Positions 1 to 7,390 of a stretch of DNA of 30,175 bases are shown piece by piece. The DNA comes from an uncultured Bacteroidaceae bacterium. Lineage in GTDB: Bacteria > Bacteroidota > Bacteroidia > Bacteroidales > Bacteroidaceae. The notes under the pieces were generated by a model. The model searched no databases and had not been told where the DNA came from. It saw nothing but the letters and a program-made list of their open reading frames with translations. Location of the stretch: assembly GCA_904501775.1 (NCBI GenBank), contig CAJGCJ010000007.1, positions 1-30,175 of the forward strand. The letters run 5' to 3'. The position numbers and the translations under genes are program-made. Position 1 is the first letter of the stretch. Each line of letters starts with the position of its first letter.

Positions 1-414
1 AAATTGGCTGGCATACTCATCGAACTGGATTATTCGGGCAGTGTAGTAGGGCAGGCTGTAATCGGTATCGGATTGAATGTCAATCAGACTGAATTTGCTG
101 CAATGGACCGTGTGCCTGTATCAATGAAGATGCTTAGAGGTCGTGATTTCTCAGTATCCGATGTTATGGACAGTTGTCTGTGCTGTTTCTCGGACTATTA
201 TATGCAATTGGCATCATGCTGCCATTCCGTGATAGAGACGGAATATAATTCCCTGTTGCTTGGAGCGGGCGAGTGCCGCAAGTACATCGACAAGGATGGA
301 TGTTTCGATGCTACAATGATAGGTGTGGAGCCTACGGGATATCTGCTGTTGCGTCGCTCAGACGGAACGGTGTCGCGCTACGCTTTCAAAGAGGTTGAGC
401 AGATTATATTATAA
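1..414 (+). CDS. birA: Biotin--[acetyl-CoA-carboxylase] ligase BirA, C-terminal part (5' end outside window)
   Basis: The reading frame is open from the first base and begins K-L-A-G-I-L-I-E-L. This matches the KxxGIL segment of biotin protein ligases, where the lysine contacts biotinyl-5'-AMP, followed by the family segment VIGIGLNVNQ. The enzyme activates biotin with ATP and attaches it to the biotin carboxyl carrier protein in the cytosol. The rest (about residues 60-137 of the visible piece) is the small C-terminal SH3-like domain, here poorly conserved and ending FKEVEQIIL. The N-terminal part with the GRGRxGR loop lies upstream of the window, so I cannot tell whether a DNA-binding repressor domain is present; the Bacteroidota form usually lacks it. 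The stop codon lies inside the palindrome shared with pyrH. Confidence 0.9.
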   Translation, partial: KLAGILIELDYSGSVVGQAVIGIGLNVNQTEFAAMDRVPVSMKMLRGRDFSVSDVMDSCLCCFSDYYMQLASCCHSVIETEYNSLLLGAGECRKYIDKDGCFDATMIGVEPTGYLLLRRSDGTVSRYAFKEVEQIIL

Positions 415-450
415 AAGAGTGATGCGCCAATTGGCGCATCACTCTTTTAT
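411..450. terminator. Bidirectional terminator between birA and pyrH (40-base perfect palindrome)
   Basis: The two 20-base arms (411-430 and 431-450) are exact reverse complements. The left arm begins ATAAAAGAG and the right arm ends CTCTTTTAT, giving a GC-rich core (GATGCGCC) with A-rich and T-rich outer edges on both strands. It lies between the convergent birA and pyrH genes and contains the birA stop codon at 412-414. The symmetric A/T flanks suit intrinsic termination in both directions. Confidence 0.85.
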
Positions 451-467
451 AAGGTTGTATCTCTTTA

Positions 468-1178
468 TTATGGATGTACGAATGTACCAATCTCTTCGCC
501 TGCCATAACCTTCTTCAAGTTGCCTACAATGTCCATGTTGAATACATATATGGGAAGGTTGTTTTCTCGGCACATGGCAGTTGCTGTTATATCCATTACC
601 TTGAGACCACGGCTGATAACCTCGTCGTATGATATGTCGCTGAATTTTGTTGCAGTGGGGTCTTTCTCGGGGTCGGCTGTGTAAATGCCGTCTACGCGTG
701 TGCCCTTTAGCATAACATCGGCTTCAATCTCAATGCCTCGTAGTGACGAACCGGTGTCTGTTGTGAAGTAAGGGCTGCCTGTTCCTGCTGCCATGATTAC
801 AACTTTACCCTCTTTCATGGCCTCTATCGCTTTCCACTTTGTGTAGAACTCGCCTACGGGCTCCATGCGTATTGCTGTAAGTACTTTTGTGGGGGCACCT
901 ATGGCTTCGAGTGCCGAACTGAGCGCAAGGCTGTTGATGACTGTTGCCATCATGCCCATCTGGTCGCCCTTTACCCTGTCGAATCCCTTACCTGCGCCTG
1001 TGAGTCCGCGGAAGATGTTTCCACCACCGATTACTATGCCAATCTCCACACCCATCAGGGCTACCTCTTTAATCTGCATAGCATACTCGTTTAGACGCTT
1101 AACGTCAATACCATAACCCTGCTCTCCCATAAGGCTCTCGCCACTCAACTTAAGGAGAATACGTTTGAACTTTGCCAT
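468..1178 (-). CDS. pyrH: UMP kinase (uridylate kinase)
   Basis: This 236-residue protein is the usual length of bacterial UMP kinase, of the amino acid kinase fold. The enzyme phosphorylates UMP to UDP with ATP in pyrimidine nucleotide synthesis, acts as a cytosolic hexamer, and in many bacteria is activated by GTP and inhibited by UTP. Visible motifs in order are the N-terminal KLSGESLMG phosphate-binding loop, GGGNIFRG, the DQMGMMATVINSLAL helix, and the TGSPYFTTDTGSSLRG nucleotide/UMP-binding region followed by KGTRVDGIYTADP. The start at 1178 gives MAKFKRILLKLSG, the family N-terminus. A good promoter lies 39-69 bases upstream. It is transcribed alone towards birA, with the shared palindrome as terminator. 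Confidence 0.97.
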   Translation of the reverse strand: MAKFKRILLKLSGESLMGEQGYGIDVKRLNEYAMQIKEVALMGVEIGIVIGGGNIFRGLTGAGKGFDRVKGDQMGMMATVINSLALSSALEAIGAPTKVLTAIRMEPVGEFYTKWKAIEAMKEGKVVIMAAGTGSPYFTTDTGSSLRGIEIEADVMLKGTRVDGIYTADPEKDPTATKFSDISYDEVISRGLKVMDITATAMCRENNLPIYVFNMDIVGNLKKVMAGEEIGTFVHP

Positions 1179-1216
1179 ATATTATATATTTATGATTGTT
1201 GGCTTAATAATTAGTG

Positions 1217-1247
1217 CGAATATATGTTTTTTTTTGTAATGGTGCAA
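1217..1247 (-). promoter_or_regulatory. Predicted pyrH promoter (Bacteroidota type)
   Basis: On the minus strand, a -33 TTG (1247-1245) is separated by 20 bases from a -7 box TATATTCG (1224-1217), which fits TAnnTTxG. The start site would fall near 1210, giving a leader of about 30 bases before the pyrH ATG. Confidence 0.6.
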
Positions 1248-1306
1248 CAAAGGTTAAATAATACTATCTTTTGTGTTATTTTAAGTGGTTGTTGTGTGAA
1301 AAATAG

Positions 1307-1314
1307 TACCTTTG
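1307..1314 (+). promoter_or_regulatory. Predicted -7 box upstream of the small membrane protein gene
   Basis: TACCTTTG is an exact match to the Bacteroidota -7 consensus TAnnTTTG and lies 23 bases before the ATG at 1338. I found no TTG at the ideal 19-21 base distance upstream, so only the -7 element is called. Confidence 0.5.
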
Positions 1315-1337
1315 TGATATAAATTCAGAAAAAGAGT

Positions 1338-1553
1338 ATGAGATTTTTAAGACGTCCCGGATTGACTGTAGCCCTGTTGTTTGCATATACAACAGGCATG
1401 TACATATATTTCTTCCCGCGAAATACCGAAATGAGCGACACCGAGAAGTGGCTTATAGTAGCGGCTTCGTATGTGATGCTGCTTGTCCTGTGGCTTGTTC
1501 TGCGTAGACGTGAGAGGTTGCGCCGCGAGAGGGAAGATGAGATGAACAGGTAG
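1338..1553 (+). CDS. Small hypothetical two-helix membrane protein
   Basis: This is a 71-residue protein I do not recognise by function. It has two hydrophobic stretches, at about residues 8-27 (starting LTVALLFAY, ending near IYFF) and 38-57 (LIVAASYVMLLVLWLVL), followed by a highly basic tail rich in Arg and Glu (RRRERLRREREDE). The positive-inside rule suggests both termini are cytoplasmic with a short outside loop (PRNTEMSDTEKW). A Bacteroidota -7 box sits just upstream, and the next gene begins about 100 bases later on the same strand, so co-transcription is possible. The promoter, start codon and membrane topology support a real gene. Confidence 0.7.
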   Translation: MRFLRRPGLTVALLFAYTTGMYIYFFPRNTEMSDTEKWLIVAASYVMLLVLWLVLRRRERLRREREDEMNR

Positions 1554-1659
1554 GCTGTTGTAACAAGGCCTTTCGTCTTGTCGGTAGTTCTGCTTTATAC
1601 ATTTAATGGGGTAAAAGGCTGCCCTTTGTTCTATGGATTAACGAAAAACAGTTTTTGAT

Positions 1660-2565
1660 ATGAAAAGAATTTTGATTACTCTGTCGCTGTTGCTCTTTAC
1701 TGTAGTGCTTGTGAATGCACAGTTGCTATACAGAGTATCGGGAAATGGGATAGAGAAGTGCTCGTATATTGTTGGAACATACCACTTGGCTCCTGCATCG
1801 TTCGCCGATTCAATTCCGGGTGCAAAGAGTGCTTTGGAAGAGGTGGAGCAGGTGTGTGGCGAAGTTGACATGGTCGATATGGCATCGCCAGAGGGGCAGG
1901 CCAAGGTTATTCAGGCTATGATGTTACCCGAAGGAAAATCGCTCTCGGAGTTATTCTCTACCGATGAACTTGCAAAGTTGAATGCTTTTATGATGAATGT
2001 TCTCGGAGCCGACCTGAGTAACCCTATGATAGCTGCTCAGATGGGCAAGATGACTCCAATGGCCATACAGAATCAGTTGCAGCTGTTGCAGTATATGAAA
2101 ATGGTGCCTAACTTTAACCCTGCAGCTCTCATAGATAGCCATTTCCAGCAAGAGGCAATGAAGATGGGCAAGTCGGTTATGGGATTCGAGACATTGGATT
2201 TCCAAATTTCGGTCCTTTACAAGGGTGCTACGTTGCAGCGTCAGAAGGAGTTGCTTGTCTGTATGCTCGACAATCAGGAATATAACATGATGCTTATGAA
2301 GGAGCTTACACGCGCCTATTTTACTCAGGATATGGCTGCTATTCTTGGAGTTGTCGAGGAAAAACTTGGTAACGGTTGCGACACCACTCCCGAGGAAGAT
2401 GAGGCTCTTGTGTATGGACGTAATGCCGACTGGGTCGAGAAAATTCCTTCAATAGTCTCTGATAAGTCTACATTATTTGTTGTAGGAGCAGCGCATCTGC
2501 CGGGTGAGCGTGGTGTAATTAAGCTCCTTGAAGCGAAGGGATATAGAGTTGAGGCTGTCAATTAA
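1660..2565 (+). CDS. TraB/GumN family protein (putative exported metal-dependent hydrolase)
   Basis: This 301-residue protein starts with a signal peptide (hydrophobic core about residues 4-18, cleavage likely after VNA before QLLYRVSG). The mature part has the two GxxH motifs of the TraB/PrgY/GumN family: VGTYHLAP near the N-terminus and VVGAAHLPGERG near the C-terminus. The length and spacing fit the bacterial GumN-like branch. The family is related to erythromycin esterase/Tiki-like folds, and some members (Tiki) are metalloproteases. The activity of bacterial members such as this one is mostly untested, so I call only the family. It is probably periplasmic. A perfect hairpin at 2621-2662 separates it from the convergent carbohydrate-binding gene. 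Confidence 0.85.
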   Translation: MKRILITLSLLLFTVVLVNAQLLYRVSGNGIEKCSYIVGTYHLAPASFADSIPGAKSALEEVEQVCGEVDMVDMASPEGQAKVIQAMMLPEGKSLSELFSTDELAKLNAFMMNVLGADLSNPMIAAQMGKMTPMAIQNQLQLLQYMKMVPNFNPAALIDSHFQQEAMKMGKSVMGFETLDFQISVLYKGATLQRQKELLVCMLDNQEYNMMLMKELTRAYFTQDMAAILGVVEEKLGNGCDTTPEEDEALVYGRNADWVEKIPSIVSDKSTLFVVGAAHLPGERGVIKLLEAKGYRVEAVN

Positions 2566-2620
2566 TTGATATCTGAAGGCTGTGATACATGGTTTGAATA
2601 GCTTGTTATAGAATGTTATA

Positions 2621-2662
2621 CATACGAATGAAGGCAACCGTAAGGTTGCCTTCATTCGTATG
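2621..2662. terminator. Bidirectional terminator (19-base perfect stem, 4-base loop)
   Basis: Arms 2621-2639 and 2644-2662 are exact reverse complements (CATACGAATG...GCAACC), with GTAA as the loop. It lies between the convergent TraB/GumN gene (ends 2565) and the carbohydrate-binding gene (ends 2681). The stem has no long U-run of its own, so its efficiency as a classical rho-independent terminator is inferred from position and symmetry. Confidence 0.75.
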
Positions 2663-2680
2663 TTGGGTCTGGGATATTTA

Positions 2681-4363
2681 TTATTCTTCTCCCTTTGTCA
2701 TTATCCATCCGCCTTTCTGTGTGGGGAGTACATTGATGGCTTCGGTGTCGTTGCTGCTTATTGCATGCAACGTTCCGTCGTTGAGCGTAATGGACTCTGC
2801 GGATACAGCCTTGTCGTATGCCTGTGTATACAATGCGCCGCTTTCGATGGTAAGGTCGGTGCATGATACCGCACGCGATTTCTTGTCGTCGTTTGCATAG
2901 TTGATGTTCTCGCCTGTTGCCAGCAAAATTACATTGCCACCATCTATGGTTACGGCCGAGTCGCAGTTTATTGCCTTTGAACCACCTCCATCACATCGCA
3001 TTGCAACAGTTGCTTTGCCTATGTAGATATCTCCTGCACTCTTTATGCCTGCAGCCGAGGTTGTGTCGGCTTCGTTGAGACTGCCTTTGGTGATACCGGT
3101 TATTTTACCGCCTTCAATGGCTACGCTGCCATCGCAGTTAATTATCTTTGAGCCGTTGCCGTTGACTTCGGCCTGTATGATACCTCCCAACTGTCTGTAG
3201 TTGCCTGTTGCCTTAATAGCCGAACTTTTGGCACCGTCCGTTACTATCTTTATAAGGCCACCGGCAATGTTTACATCGGGGATAATGGTAGGGTCGGGTA
3301 CAGCCTCTTCGTAAGATGCCTTTATTGCTTCGCCACCGCTGTTGAATGTCAGCTTGCCGGCCTCAATTCTGATGCTTCCTTTGCCGCAGTCGACAGCATC
3401 GCCTGTAGAGTTTACATTTATCTCGGGGCTGTATTTCTCGGTTCTTCCAACAATGAACATGTCGTTTGTGTGGAATCCGTCCTTAAGCGATGACAAAATG
3501 TTTATCTTTCCGCTTCGTACTCGTATGTAGTCATCGCTGCATATTGCGTGTCCACCCAAGCTCGTTACGTTCAGCGTACCGTTGCCGTTGAATATAATCT
3601 GTCCTTCACTGAAGAGTGTGCCTTTCTGGTCCTCCTCCTCGTTGTTCGTAACAGGTGCAGCTGTATAGGTGGCTCCGTCGCACAGGCTGTTCTTTGTGCC
3701 CGAGCCAAGAGTGAAGTATATGGTCTTGCTTGTCTGTATGTTTATTGCAGGGCCTGTGGGATTGGTCAGTTCAAGACCTCCCAGCATGAGCTGGAACTTC
3801 TTGGTGCTGTATATCTTCAATGAGCCATTGCTGCATTTTCCCTTTACATTATACCTCATCTTACCTGTTGTTGAGTCTATTATCAGGTGTGTCTTGTTCT
3901 TTACGGTGAATTTTACATTCTCAACTGATGTTGGGGTTGTTTTTACACCTGTTTCGCTGAATTCGATTGTTACAAGGCTCAGGTTCTCTTTCTGATAATG
4001 TTCAACAAAATCGCCATATTCGTCGAGTAGTTCATCTTCTACAATGGTCTCTGTCACTTCGCTGTATATGTTCTCGTCAGCAGGGTCGAACTTGATATCC
4101 TGTTCGGTCAAGTATGTAAGCGATGTCGATTGCACCGGCTTTGATGTGGCAATGCTGTCGATGTGCGATGTTGCAAAAGAGTGAACGAGGTTGCCGATGT
4201 TATGGAAGTGTATCAGTTGCTGCTCTGAGTCAAAGGTAATTTCGCTGTTCTCCTTTACTGGAATCTCAAGCGTCGTTCCATTGCTGTTACATATATGATA
4301 CGATTGTGCATTGGCATACAATGCAATAATTGTGAAGCATGCTATGAATGTCAATCTTTTCAT
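2681..4363 (-). CDS. Exported carbohydrate-binding domain protein, Cthe_2159 type (right-handed beta-helix)
   Basis: This 560-residue protein has a signal peptide (MKRLTFIACFTIIALYANA, then Q). An N-terminal module at about residues 20-75 has the pattern NGTTLEIPV...EITF...HIDSI, shared with the product of the gene just upstream. The rest matches the Cthe_2159-like carbohydrate-binding family (DUF4353), with hallmark segments KIYSTKKFQLMLGGLELTNP and GPAINIQTSKTIYFTL. Then come many short repeats of the type AIEGGKITG, TIDGGNVILLAT and TIESGALYTQA, the rungs of a parallel beta-helix. The Clostridium thermocellum founder binds acidic polysaccharides such as polygalacturonate, so an anionic polymer ligand is plausible. 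No T9SS tail is visible at its C-terminus. Its start overlaps the preceding gene by 4 bases (ATGA), so it is the last gene of the five-gene operon. Confidence 0.85.
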   Translation of the reverse strand: MKRLTFIACFTIIALYANAQSYHICNSNGTTLEIPVKENSEITFDSEQQLIHFHNIGNLVHSFATSHIDSIATSKPVQSTSLTYLTEQDIKFDPADENIYSEVTETIVEDELLDEYGDFVEHYQKENLSLVTIEFSETGVKTTPTSVENVKFTVKNKTHLIIDSTTGKMRYNVKGKCSNGSLKIYSTKKFQLMLGGLELTNPTGPAINIQTSKTIYFTLGSGTKNSLCDGATYTAAPVTNNEEEDQKGTLFSEGQIIFNGNGTLNVTSLGGHAICSDDYIRVRSGKINILSSLKDGFHTNDMFIVGRTEKYSPEINVNSTGDAVDCGKGSIRIEAGKLTFNSGGEAIKASYEEAVPDPTIIPDVNIAGGLIKIVTDGAKSSAIKATGNYRQLGGIIQAEVNGNGSKIINCDGSVAIEGGKITGITKGSLNEADTTSAAGIKSAGDIYIGKATVAMRCDGGGSKAINCDSAVTIDGGNVILLATGENINYANDDKKSRAVSCTDLTIESGALYTQAYDKAVSAESITLNDGTLHAISSNDTEAINVLPTQKGGWIMTKGEE

Positions 4364-4833
4364 CGTTTGATAATTTTAGCGGTTTTTTCATTTGCTCTCA
4401 GCAGGTATATACCTTTGGGCAATGCTGCAATGCTTATAATTCCGTTGTCGGCATCCGATAGGGTTGTCGAGATGTGTCTGCCGCTTATGCTGTATATGGT
4501 TATTGTGGTGCATGCACTGCAATTGACCATAATCTGGTCGGGCGAAACATAGCTGACAAGTTCTTTGCCGAAATTGCTGTTCTCTTCTATCCCGGTGCTG
4601 CCTGCATAGCTCTTTATCTGCTTGATATCGTCCATGCTGTTGCTTATGACATTGCCGTTCTTCAACAGAATGCTCACATTGTTGCCGTAGAATGTGATAT
4701 TCTGCAGTTCCGAGAAATTCACAGTCTGTGTGCTGTTGCTGTGTTTTTCAATGACAAAGTGTGCGCCATCGTTCTGTGCAAAAGCAGTCGCAGATGTTAT
4801 TACTGCAATAAAAAGAATATATAATAGTCTCAT
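4360..4833 (-). CDS. Short exported protein with type 9 secretion sorting tail
   Basis: I choose the ATG at 4833 (157 residues, MRLLYILFIAVITSATAFAQ); an in-frame TTG at 4854 would overlap the preceding gene. After the signal peptide, about 55 residues form a small module (HFVIEKHSNSTQTVNFSELQ, then NITF and MDDIKQI) like the leader module of the next gene. The last 60 residues look like a type A T9SS C-terminal signal: TITIYSISGRHI, then IISIAALPKGIYLLRANEKT and a basic end IIKR. In the family this domain directs export across the outer membrane and surface attachment. The protein is thus almost only leader module plus sorting tail, an unusually small T9SS cargo. It overlaps the downstream carbohydrate-binding gene by 4 bases, implying translational coupling. 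Confidence 0.8.
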   Translation of the reverse strand: MRLLYILFIAVITSATAFAQNDGAHFVIEKHSNSTQTVNFSELQNITFYGNNVSILLKNGNVISNSMDDIKQIKSYAGSTGIEENSNFGKELVSYVSPDQIMVNCSACTTITIYSISGRHISTTLSDADNGIISIAALPKGIYLLRANEKTAKIIKR

Positions 4834-4843
4834 CTTGCTTTTC

Positions 4844-5692
4844 TTATAGTTCAAATGTGTATCCTATACCTATTGCATGTCCGGCAGGGTTGCTGCTCGA
4901 ATGGTTGTCCTGATACATGTAATATATCGAAATATCGTTGTCCTTGTCTATCTTGTATTCTGCTCCCAAACGGTAACGCAATTTGTCGTGACCGCACCAT
5001 TCGTCGGTACGTGTGAACAGTTCGACTGATGCAAAGGGCTCAATCTTGCAGTTCTTGATATCCCACTTTGCGGTAAGACGCGAGCGGAGCAGTGTGCTGT
5101 GTTTGTCATCTTTCTGCTCTACATCTCCATCGGGGAATTTTGAATCGGGTTGGGGAGGCAATGAAGGATCCTCGTTATCCATCACATATCGGTACTTGTC
5201 TTCGTAAACAAGTGCGCTGTGTGTGTGCTGGTACTGCAGACGCTCGCGCAGTGACAGCTTTACGCGGCCAACCTTCCAATCGGCTGTGATACCTATGTAG
5301 AAACGGTCTCTCTCTTCCCAGTACGAGTGGTCGATGTTGTAGTTGTATATGGGATTGCCGTCAATATCCTCTCCCTTGTACTCCTTGAGCTTCTTCTCTT
5401 CGCTGTTGTGCGACTGTATATATACATATCCGATATCTGCCTTCAGCCATTTTGTGAATTTGTAGCTGAGTGCTGTGCTTATTGAACGGCGGTCCATTTC
5501 GTTTACACCGTCAATTGTGCGCAACTCGCCTTCAACGCTCAACGAGAGCTTGTCGGTAAGTTTCTTCTTTGCTGTTAAACTCGACCATACACCAAAGTCG
5601 TCACTCTGTGCAAATGTGTTGCTTGCCGATAATGTCAGCAGCAATACGGCAGCGTATGCTGCGTATCTCTTAATTCTTGATTTTGAATTCAT
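4844..5692 (-). CDS. DUF2490 family outer-membrane beta-barrel protein
   Basis: This 282-residue protein has a signal peptide ending SNTFAQ at about residue 29. The mature part is alternating beta strands rich in aromatic and charged residues (LSLSVEGELRT, LSYKFTKWLKADIGYVY, RVKLSLRERLQYQHTHSALV). It finishes with IGIGYTFEL, a typical outer-membrane barrel C-terminus ending in a hydrophobic residue. The RERLQYQ and RYRLGAEYKI segments and the N-terminal DFGVWSSL fit DUF2490, a Bacteroidota family with no proven function. A loop of about 25 residues rich in Pro, Asp and Lys (around 175-200) is probably extracellular. Its start overlaps the DUF4956 gene by 23 bases, and the next gene's ATG lies 10 bases past its stop. 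It could be a channel or a structural barrel; function is unknown. Confidence 0.85.
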   Translation of the reverse strand: MNSKSRIKRYAAYAAVLLLTLSASNTFAQSDDFGVWSSLTAKKKLTDKLSLSVEGELRTIDGVNEMDRRSISTALSYKFTKWLKADIGYVYIQSHNSEEKKLKEYKGEDIDGNPIYNYNIDHSYWEERDRFYIGITADWKVGRVKLSLRERLQYQHTHSALVYEDKYRYVMDNEDPSLPPQPDSKFPDGDVEQKDDKHSTLLRSRLTAKWDIKNCKIEPFASVELFTRTDEWCGHDKLRYRLGAEYKIDKDNDISIYYMYQDNHSSSNPAGHAIGIGYTFEL

Positions 5693-6431
5693 CGCTAGGG
5701 GCTTTTGTTATTGTATCTACTGTGTTAATTGAATCGTCTGTGGGTTTGTAGTACATCTTTATGATGGCTGCATCCTTAAGGAAATCGATGCCTCCTACCT
5801 CAACCTTCACAATGTTGAGTCCTGTACGCTTCTTAAGGTCATCGATAAGTTCTTTCTCCTTTTCGGGGGTGATAAGGTTGATGTTATCGTACTTGATTAC
5901 CTTGTATGACAGGTGGCTTATGAAAAGATGGCTCTCGCATAACCATATCGATAGAATGAAGAGCAGGTTGGCTGCTATCATCTCGGAGTAGCTCAACTCC
6001 TCTATCACCAATCCGTTTATGGCACTCATTGCTATGATGATGAACAGATATGTCATTTCTCGTATGGCAACCTGTTCGGTGCGGTAGCGGATGATGCTGA
6101 AGATGGCGAACAGACCTAATGCAAAGCCGGTCTTTAGTTTCACACCACCAAGCAGATAGATGAGCAGGAAGATGCTTATGGCTATGAGGATGAATGTGAA
6201 GAAGAATTCGCTACGTTTGCATTTGGGGTAGTAGAAGAATCGTACCACAATACCAACAAAAAAGAGGTTCAACATGAAGCCTAATACAAGATTTATTATT
6301 CCTGTAAAGTTGAATATTGCTCCTTTTGCCGGTGAAATGGCTGCATCGTTACCTAAAATCTCATTGCCAAGGTCAAAGATGGCATCTAAAAAAGGGAATG
6401 CCTGTGCGGCGATTGTAGTTAGTAGTTCCAT
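5670..6431 (-). CDS. DUF4956 integral membrane protein
   Basis: The 253-residue product has about four hydrophobic segments (roughly 42-65, 75-96, 103-113 with 125-142, and 150-165), then a soluble C-terminal domain of about 80 residues. The signature segment of DUF4956 is clear: GLFAIFSIIRYRTEQVAIRE, followed by MTYLF. The family has no established biochemical role, but it is known to sit next to VTC-domain polyphosphate polymerase genes and often to CotH or Cthe_2159-type genes. That is the arrangement here, with the VTC gene 16 bases upstream. I infer an inner-membrane partner of the polymerase, perhaps for polymer export or for anchoring. The C-terminus (KMYYKPTDDS...) is hydrophilic and probably cytosolic. 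It overlaps the downstream barrel gene by 23 bases. Confidence 0.85.
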   Translation of the reverse strand: MELLTTIAAQAFPFLDAIFDLGNEILGNDAAISPAKGAIFNFTGIINLVLGFMLNLFFVGIVVRFFYYPKCKRSEFFFTFILIAISIFLLIYLLGGVKLKTGFALGLFAIFSIIRYRTEQVAIREMTYLFIIIAMSAINGLVIEELSYSEMIAANLLFILSIWLCESHLFISHLSYKVIKYDNINLITPEKEKELIDDLKKRTGLNIVKVEVGGIDFLKDAAIIKMYYKPTDDSINTVDTITKAPSDEFKIKN

Positions 6432-6447
6432 TGTCGTTTATTTGGTG

Positions 6448-7212
6448 TTAGTTATTTTCCATTTTTTCTATCATTCGCAGTCTTTCTTTGAAGTTGTTCC
6501 GCTTGAGGCCGCTGTGAGTGAGTGCGCTGCCGATGCAGTATTTGCTGAATCCCGAACGCTTGATGCGTAGAACCCTGATAATGTCGAGTGCCGGGGATGG
6601 TACATTGCCGTCCCGCTTAAGCTCTATGATGGCAACCTTTTTAAGTTTGTCGTGCCTATCGGTTACAAGATTGTGAAAACGGAGGTCGAAGTCAATTGTC
6701 AGTCTTTCGGTTTTTCCTTTATTGACCAGTGTTATTCTGCTGAAAAAGTTTTCTATGACAGGTGAGATGTCACTTGGAGCATACCACGCGTGCTTCTCAA
6801 GGAATGGGTTAACTGTTTCGGGCTCCGAATGTACCGACGAAACGTCGTTTACGACGATGCGTTTCTTTTTTGTTCTGCCATGGTTGTTCTTGTTCTTTAC
6901 CTCAAGGAACGTATCATCGCTGTCGAGGTATGTGCGTACTCTTATCTTTTCGCGGCGTTTCTTGCCATTGTGGTGCATGGTGTACATCACATAGTCGGGT
7001 GTGTCGAAATAGGTGGTGTGGTACGAGGCTACCCGCTTGTTATTGTGCTCCTGTATGTAATATTGGCCCTGTACAGCAAAAAGGAATGCATTCAACTGTT
7101 CCAAGGTTGCTACGAATTTGGTGTCGGTGCGGTTCATTAGTTTGATGCCCGACATCTCCTCCAATGTAATGGGGGGCAACTCTTTAGTCTTATCAAGAAT
7201 GGCATTTATCAT
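6448..7212 (-). CDS. VTC-domain polyphosphate polymerase-like protein
   Basis: This 254-residue cytosolic protein belongs to the VTC/CYTH triphosphate-tunnel fold, whose eukaryotic member Vtc4 makes polyphosphate from ATP. Tunnel residues are visible: RTDTKF (Lys32), YHTTYFDTPD (64-73), KIRVRTY with Arg91 and Arg93, FLEVKNKN with Glu104, Lys106 and Lys108, a later FDLRF strand, and IELKRDG near residue 207. All basic residues expected to hold the phosphate chain and the acidic metal ligands appear intact, so it is probably active. Bacterial members are annotated as polyphosphate polymerase domain proteins, mostly without biochemical proof. It is the first gene of the operon, 16 bases before the DUF4956 gene; a possible -7 box TATATTCG (7277-7270, minus) lies about 60 bases upstream without a good -33. 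Confidence 0.88.
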   Translation of the reverse strand: MINAILDKTKELPPITLEEMSGIKLMNRTDTKFVATLEQLNAFLFAVQGQYYIQEHNNKRVASYHTTYFDTPDYVMYTMHHNGKKRREKIRVRTYLDSDDTFLEVKNKNNHGRTKKKRIVVNDVSSVHSEPETVNPFLEKHAWYAPSDISPVIENFFSRITLVNKGKTERLTIDFDLRFHNLVTDRHDKLKKVAIIELKRDGNVPSPALDIIRVLRIKRSGFSKYCIGSALTHSGLKRNNFKERLRMIEKMENN

Positions 7213-7362
7213 TGTTTGCTATCCGTGTTATATGATTTAAAGGAGCAGATGACACTACCCCAACTTTTGCGAATATAAACAAATGTTGTGAAAGATTCTA
7301 TATTTGATGCGTTTTTTTTATCAAATGCAACAGTAACTGGTATGTTTATTCGATATTCTTTA

Positions 7363-7370
7363 TAAATTTG
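7363..7370 (+). promoter_or_regulatory. Predicted -7 box for the HD hydrolase gene
   Basis: TAAATTTG matches TAnnTTTG exactly. Transcription would begin near 7377, so translation should start at the ATG at 7391 rather than at the in-frame GTG at 7370 that overlaps the box. A second match, TATATTTG, lies at 7299-7306. I see no good -33 element for either. Confidence 0.45.
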
Positions 7371-7390
7371 TGCAAATAAATGTTGTGCCT

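Noticed and set aside
1562..1581. Short inverted repeat ACAAG...CTTGT after the small membrane protein gene
   Set aside because: Five pairs with a long loop and no T-run; not enough to call a terminator.
7302..7326. Inverted repeat ATTTGAT...ATCAAAT between the VTC operon and the HD gene
   Set aside because: Stem of only seven AT-rich pairs around an 11-base loop holding a T-run; likely by chance in AT-rich sequence, and its position inside a divergent promoter region does not suit a terminator.
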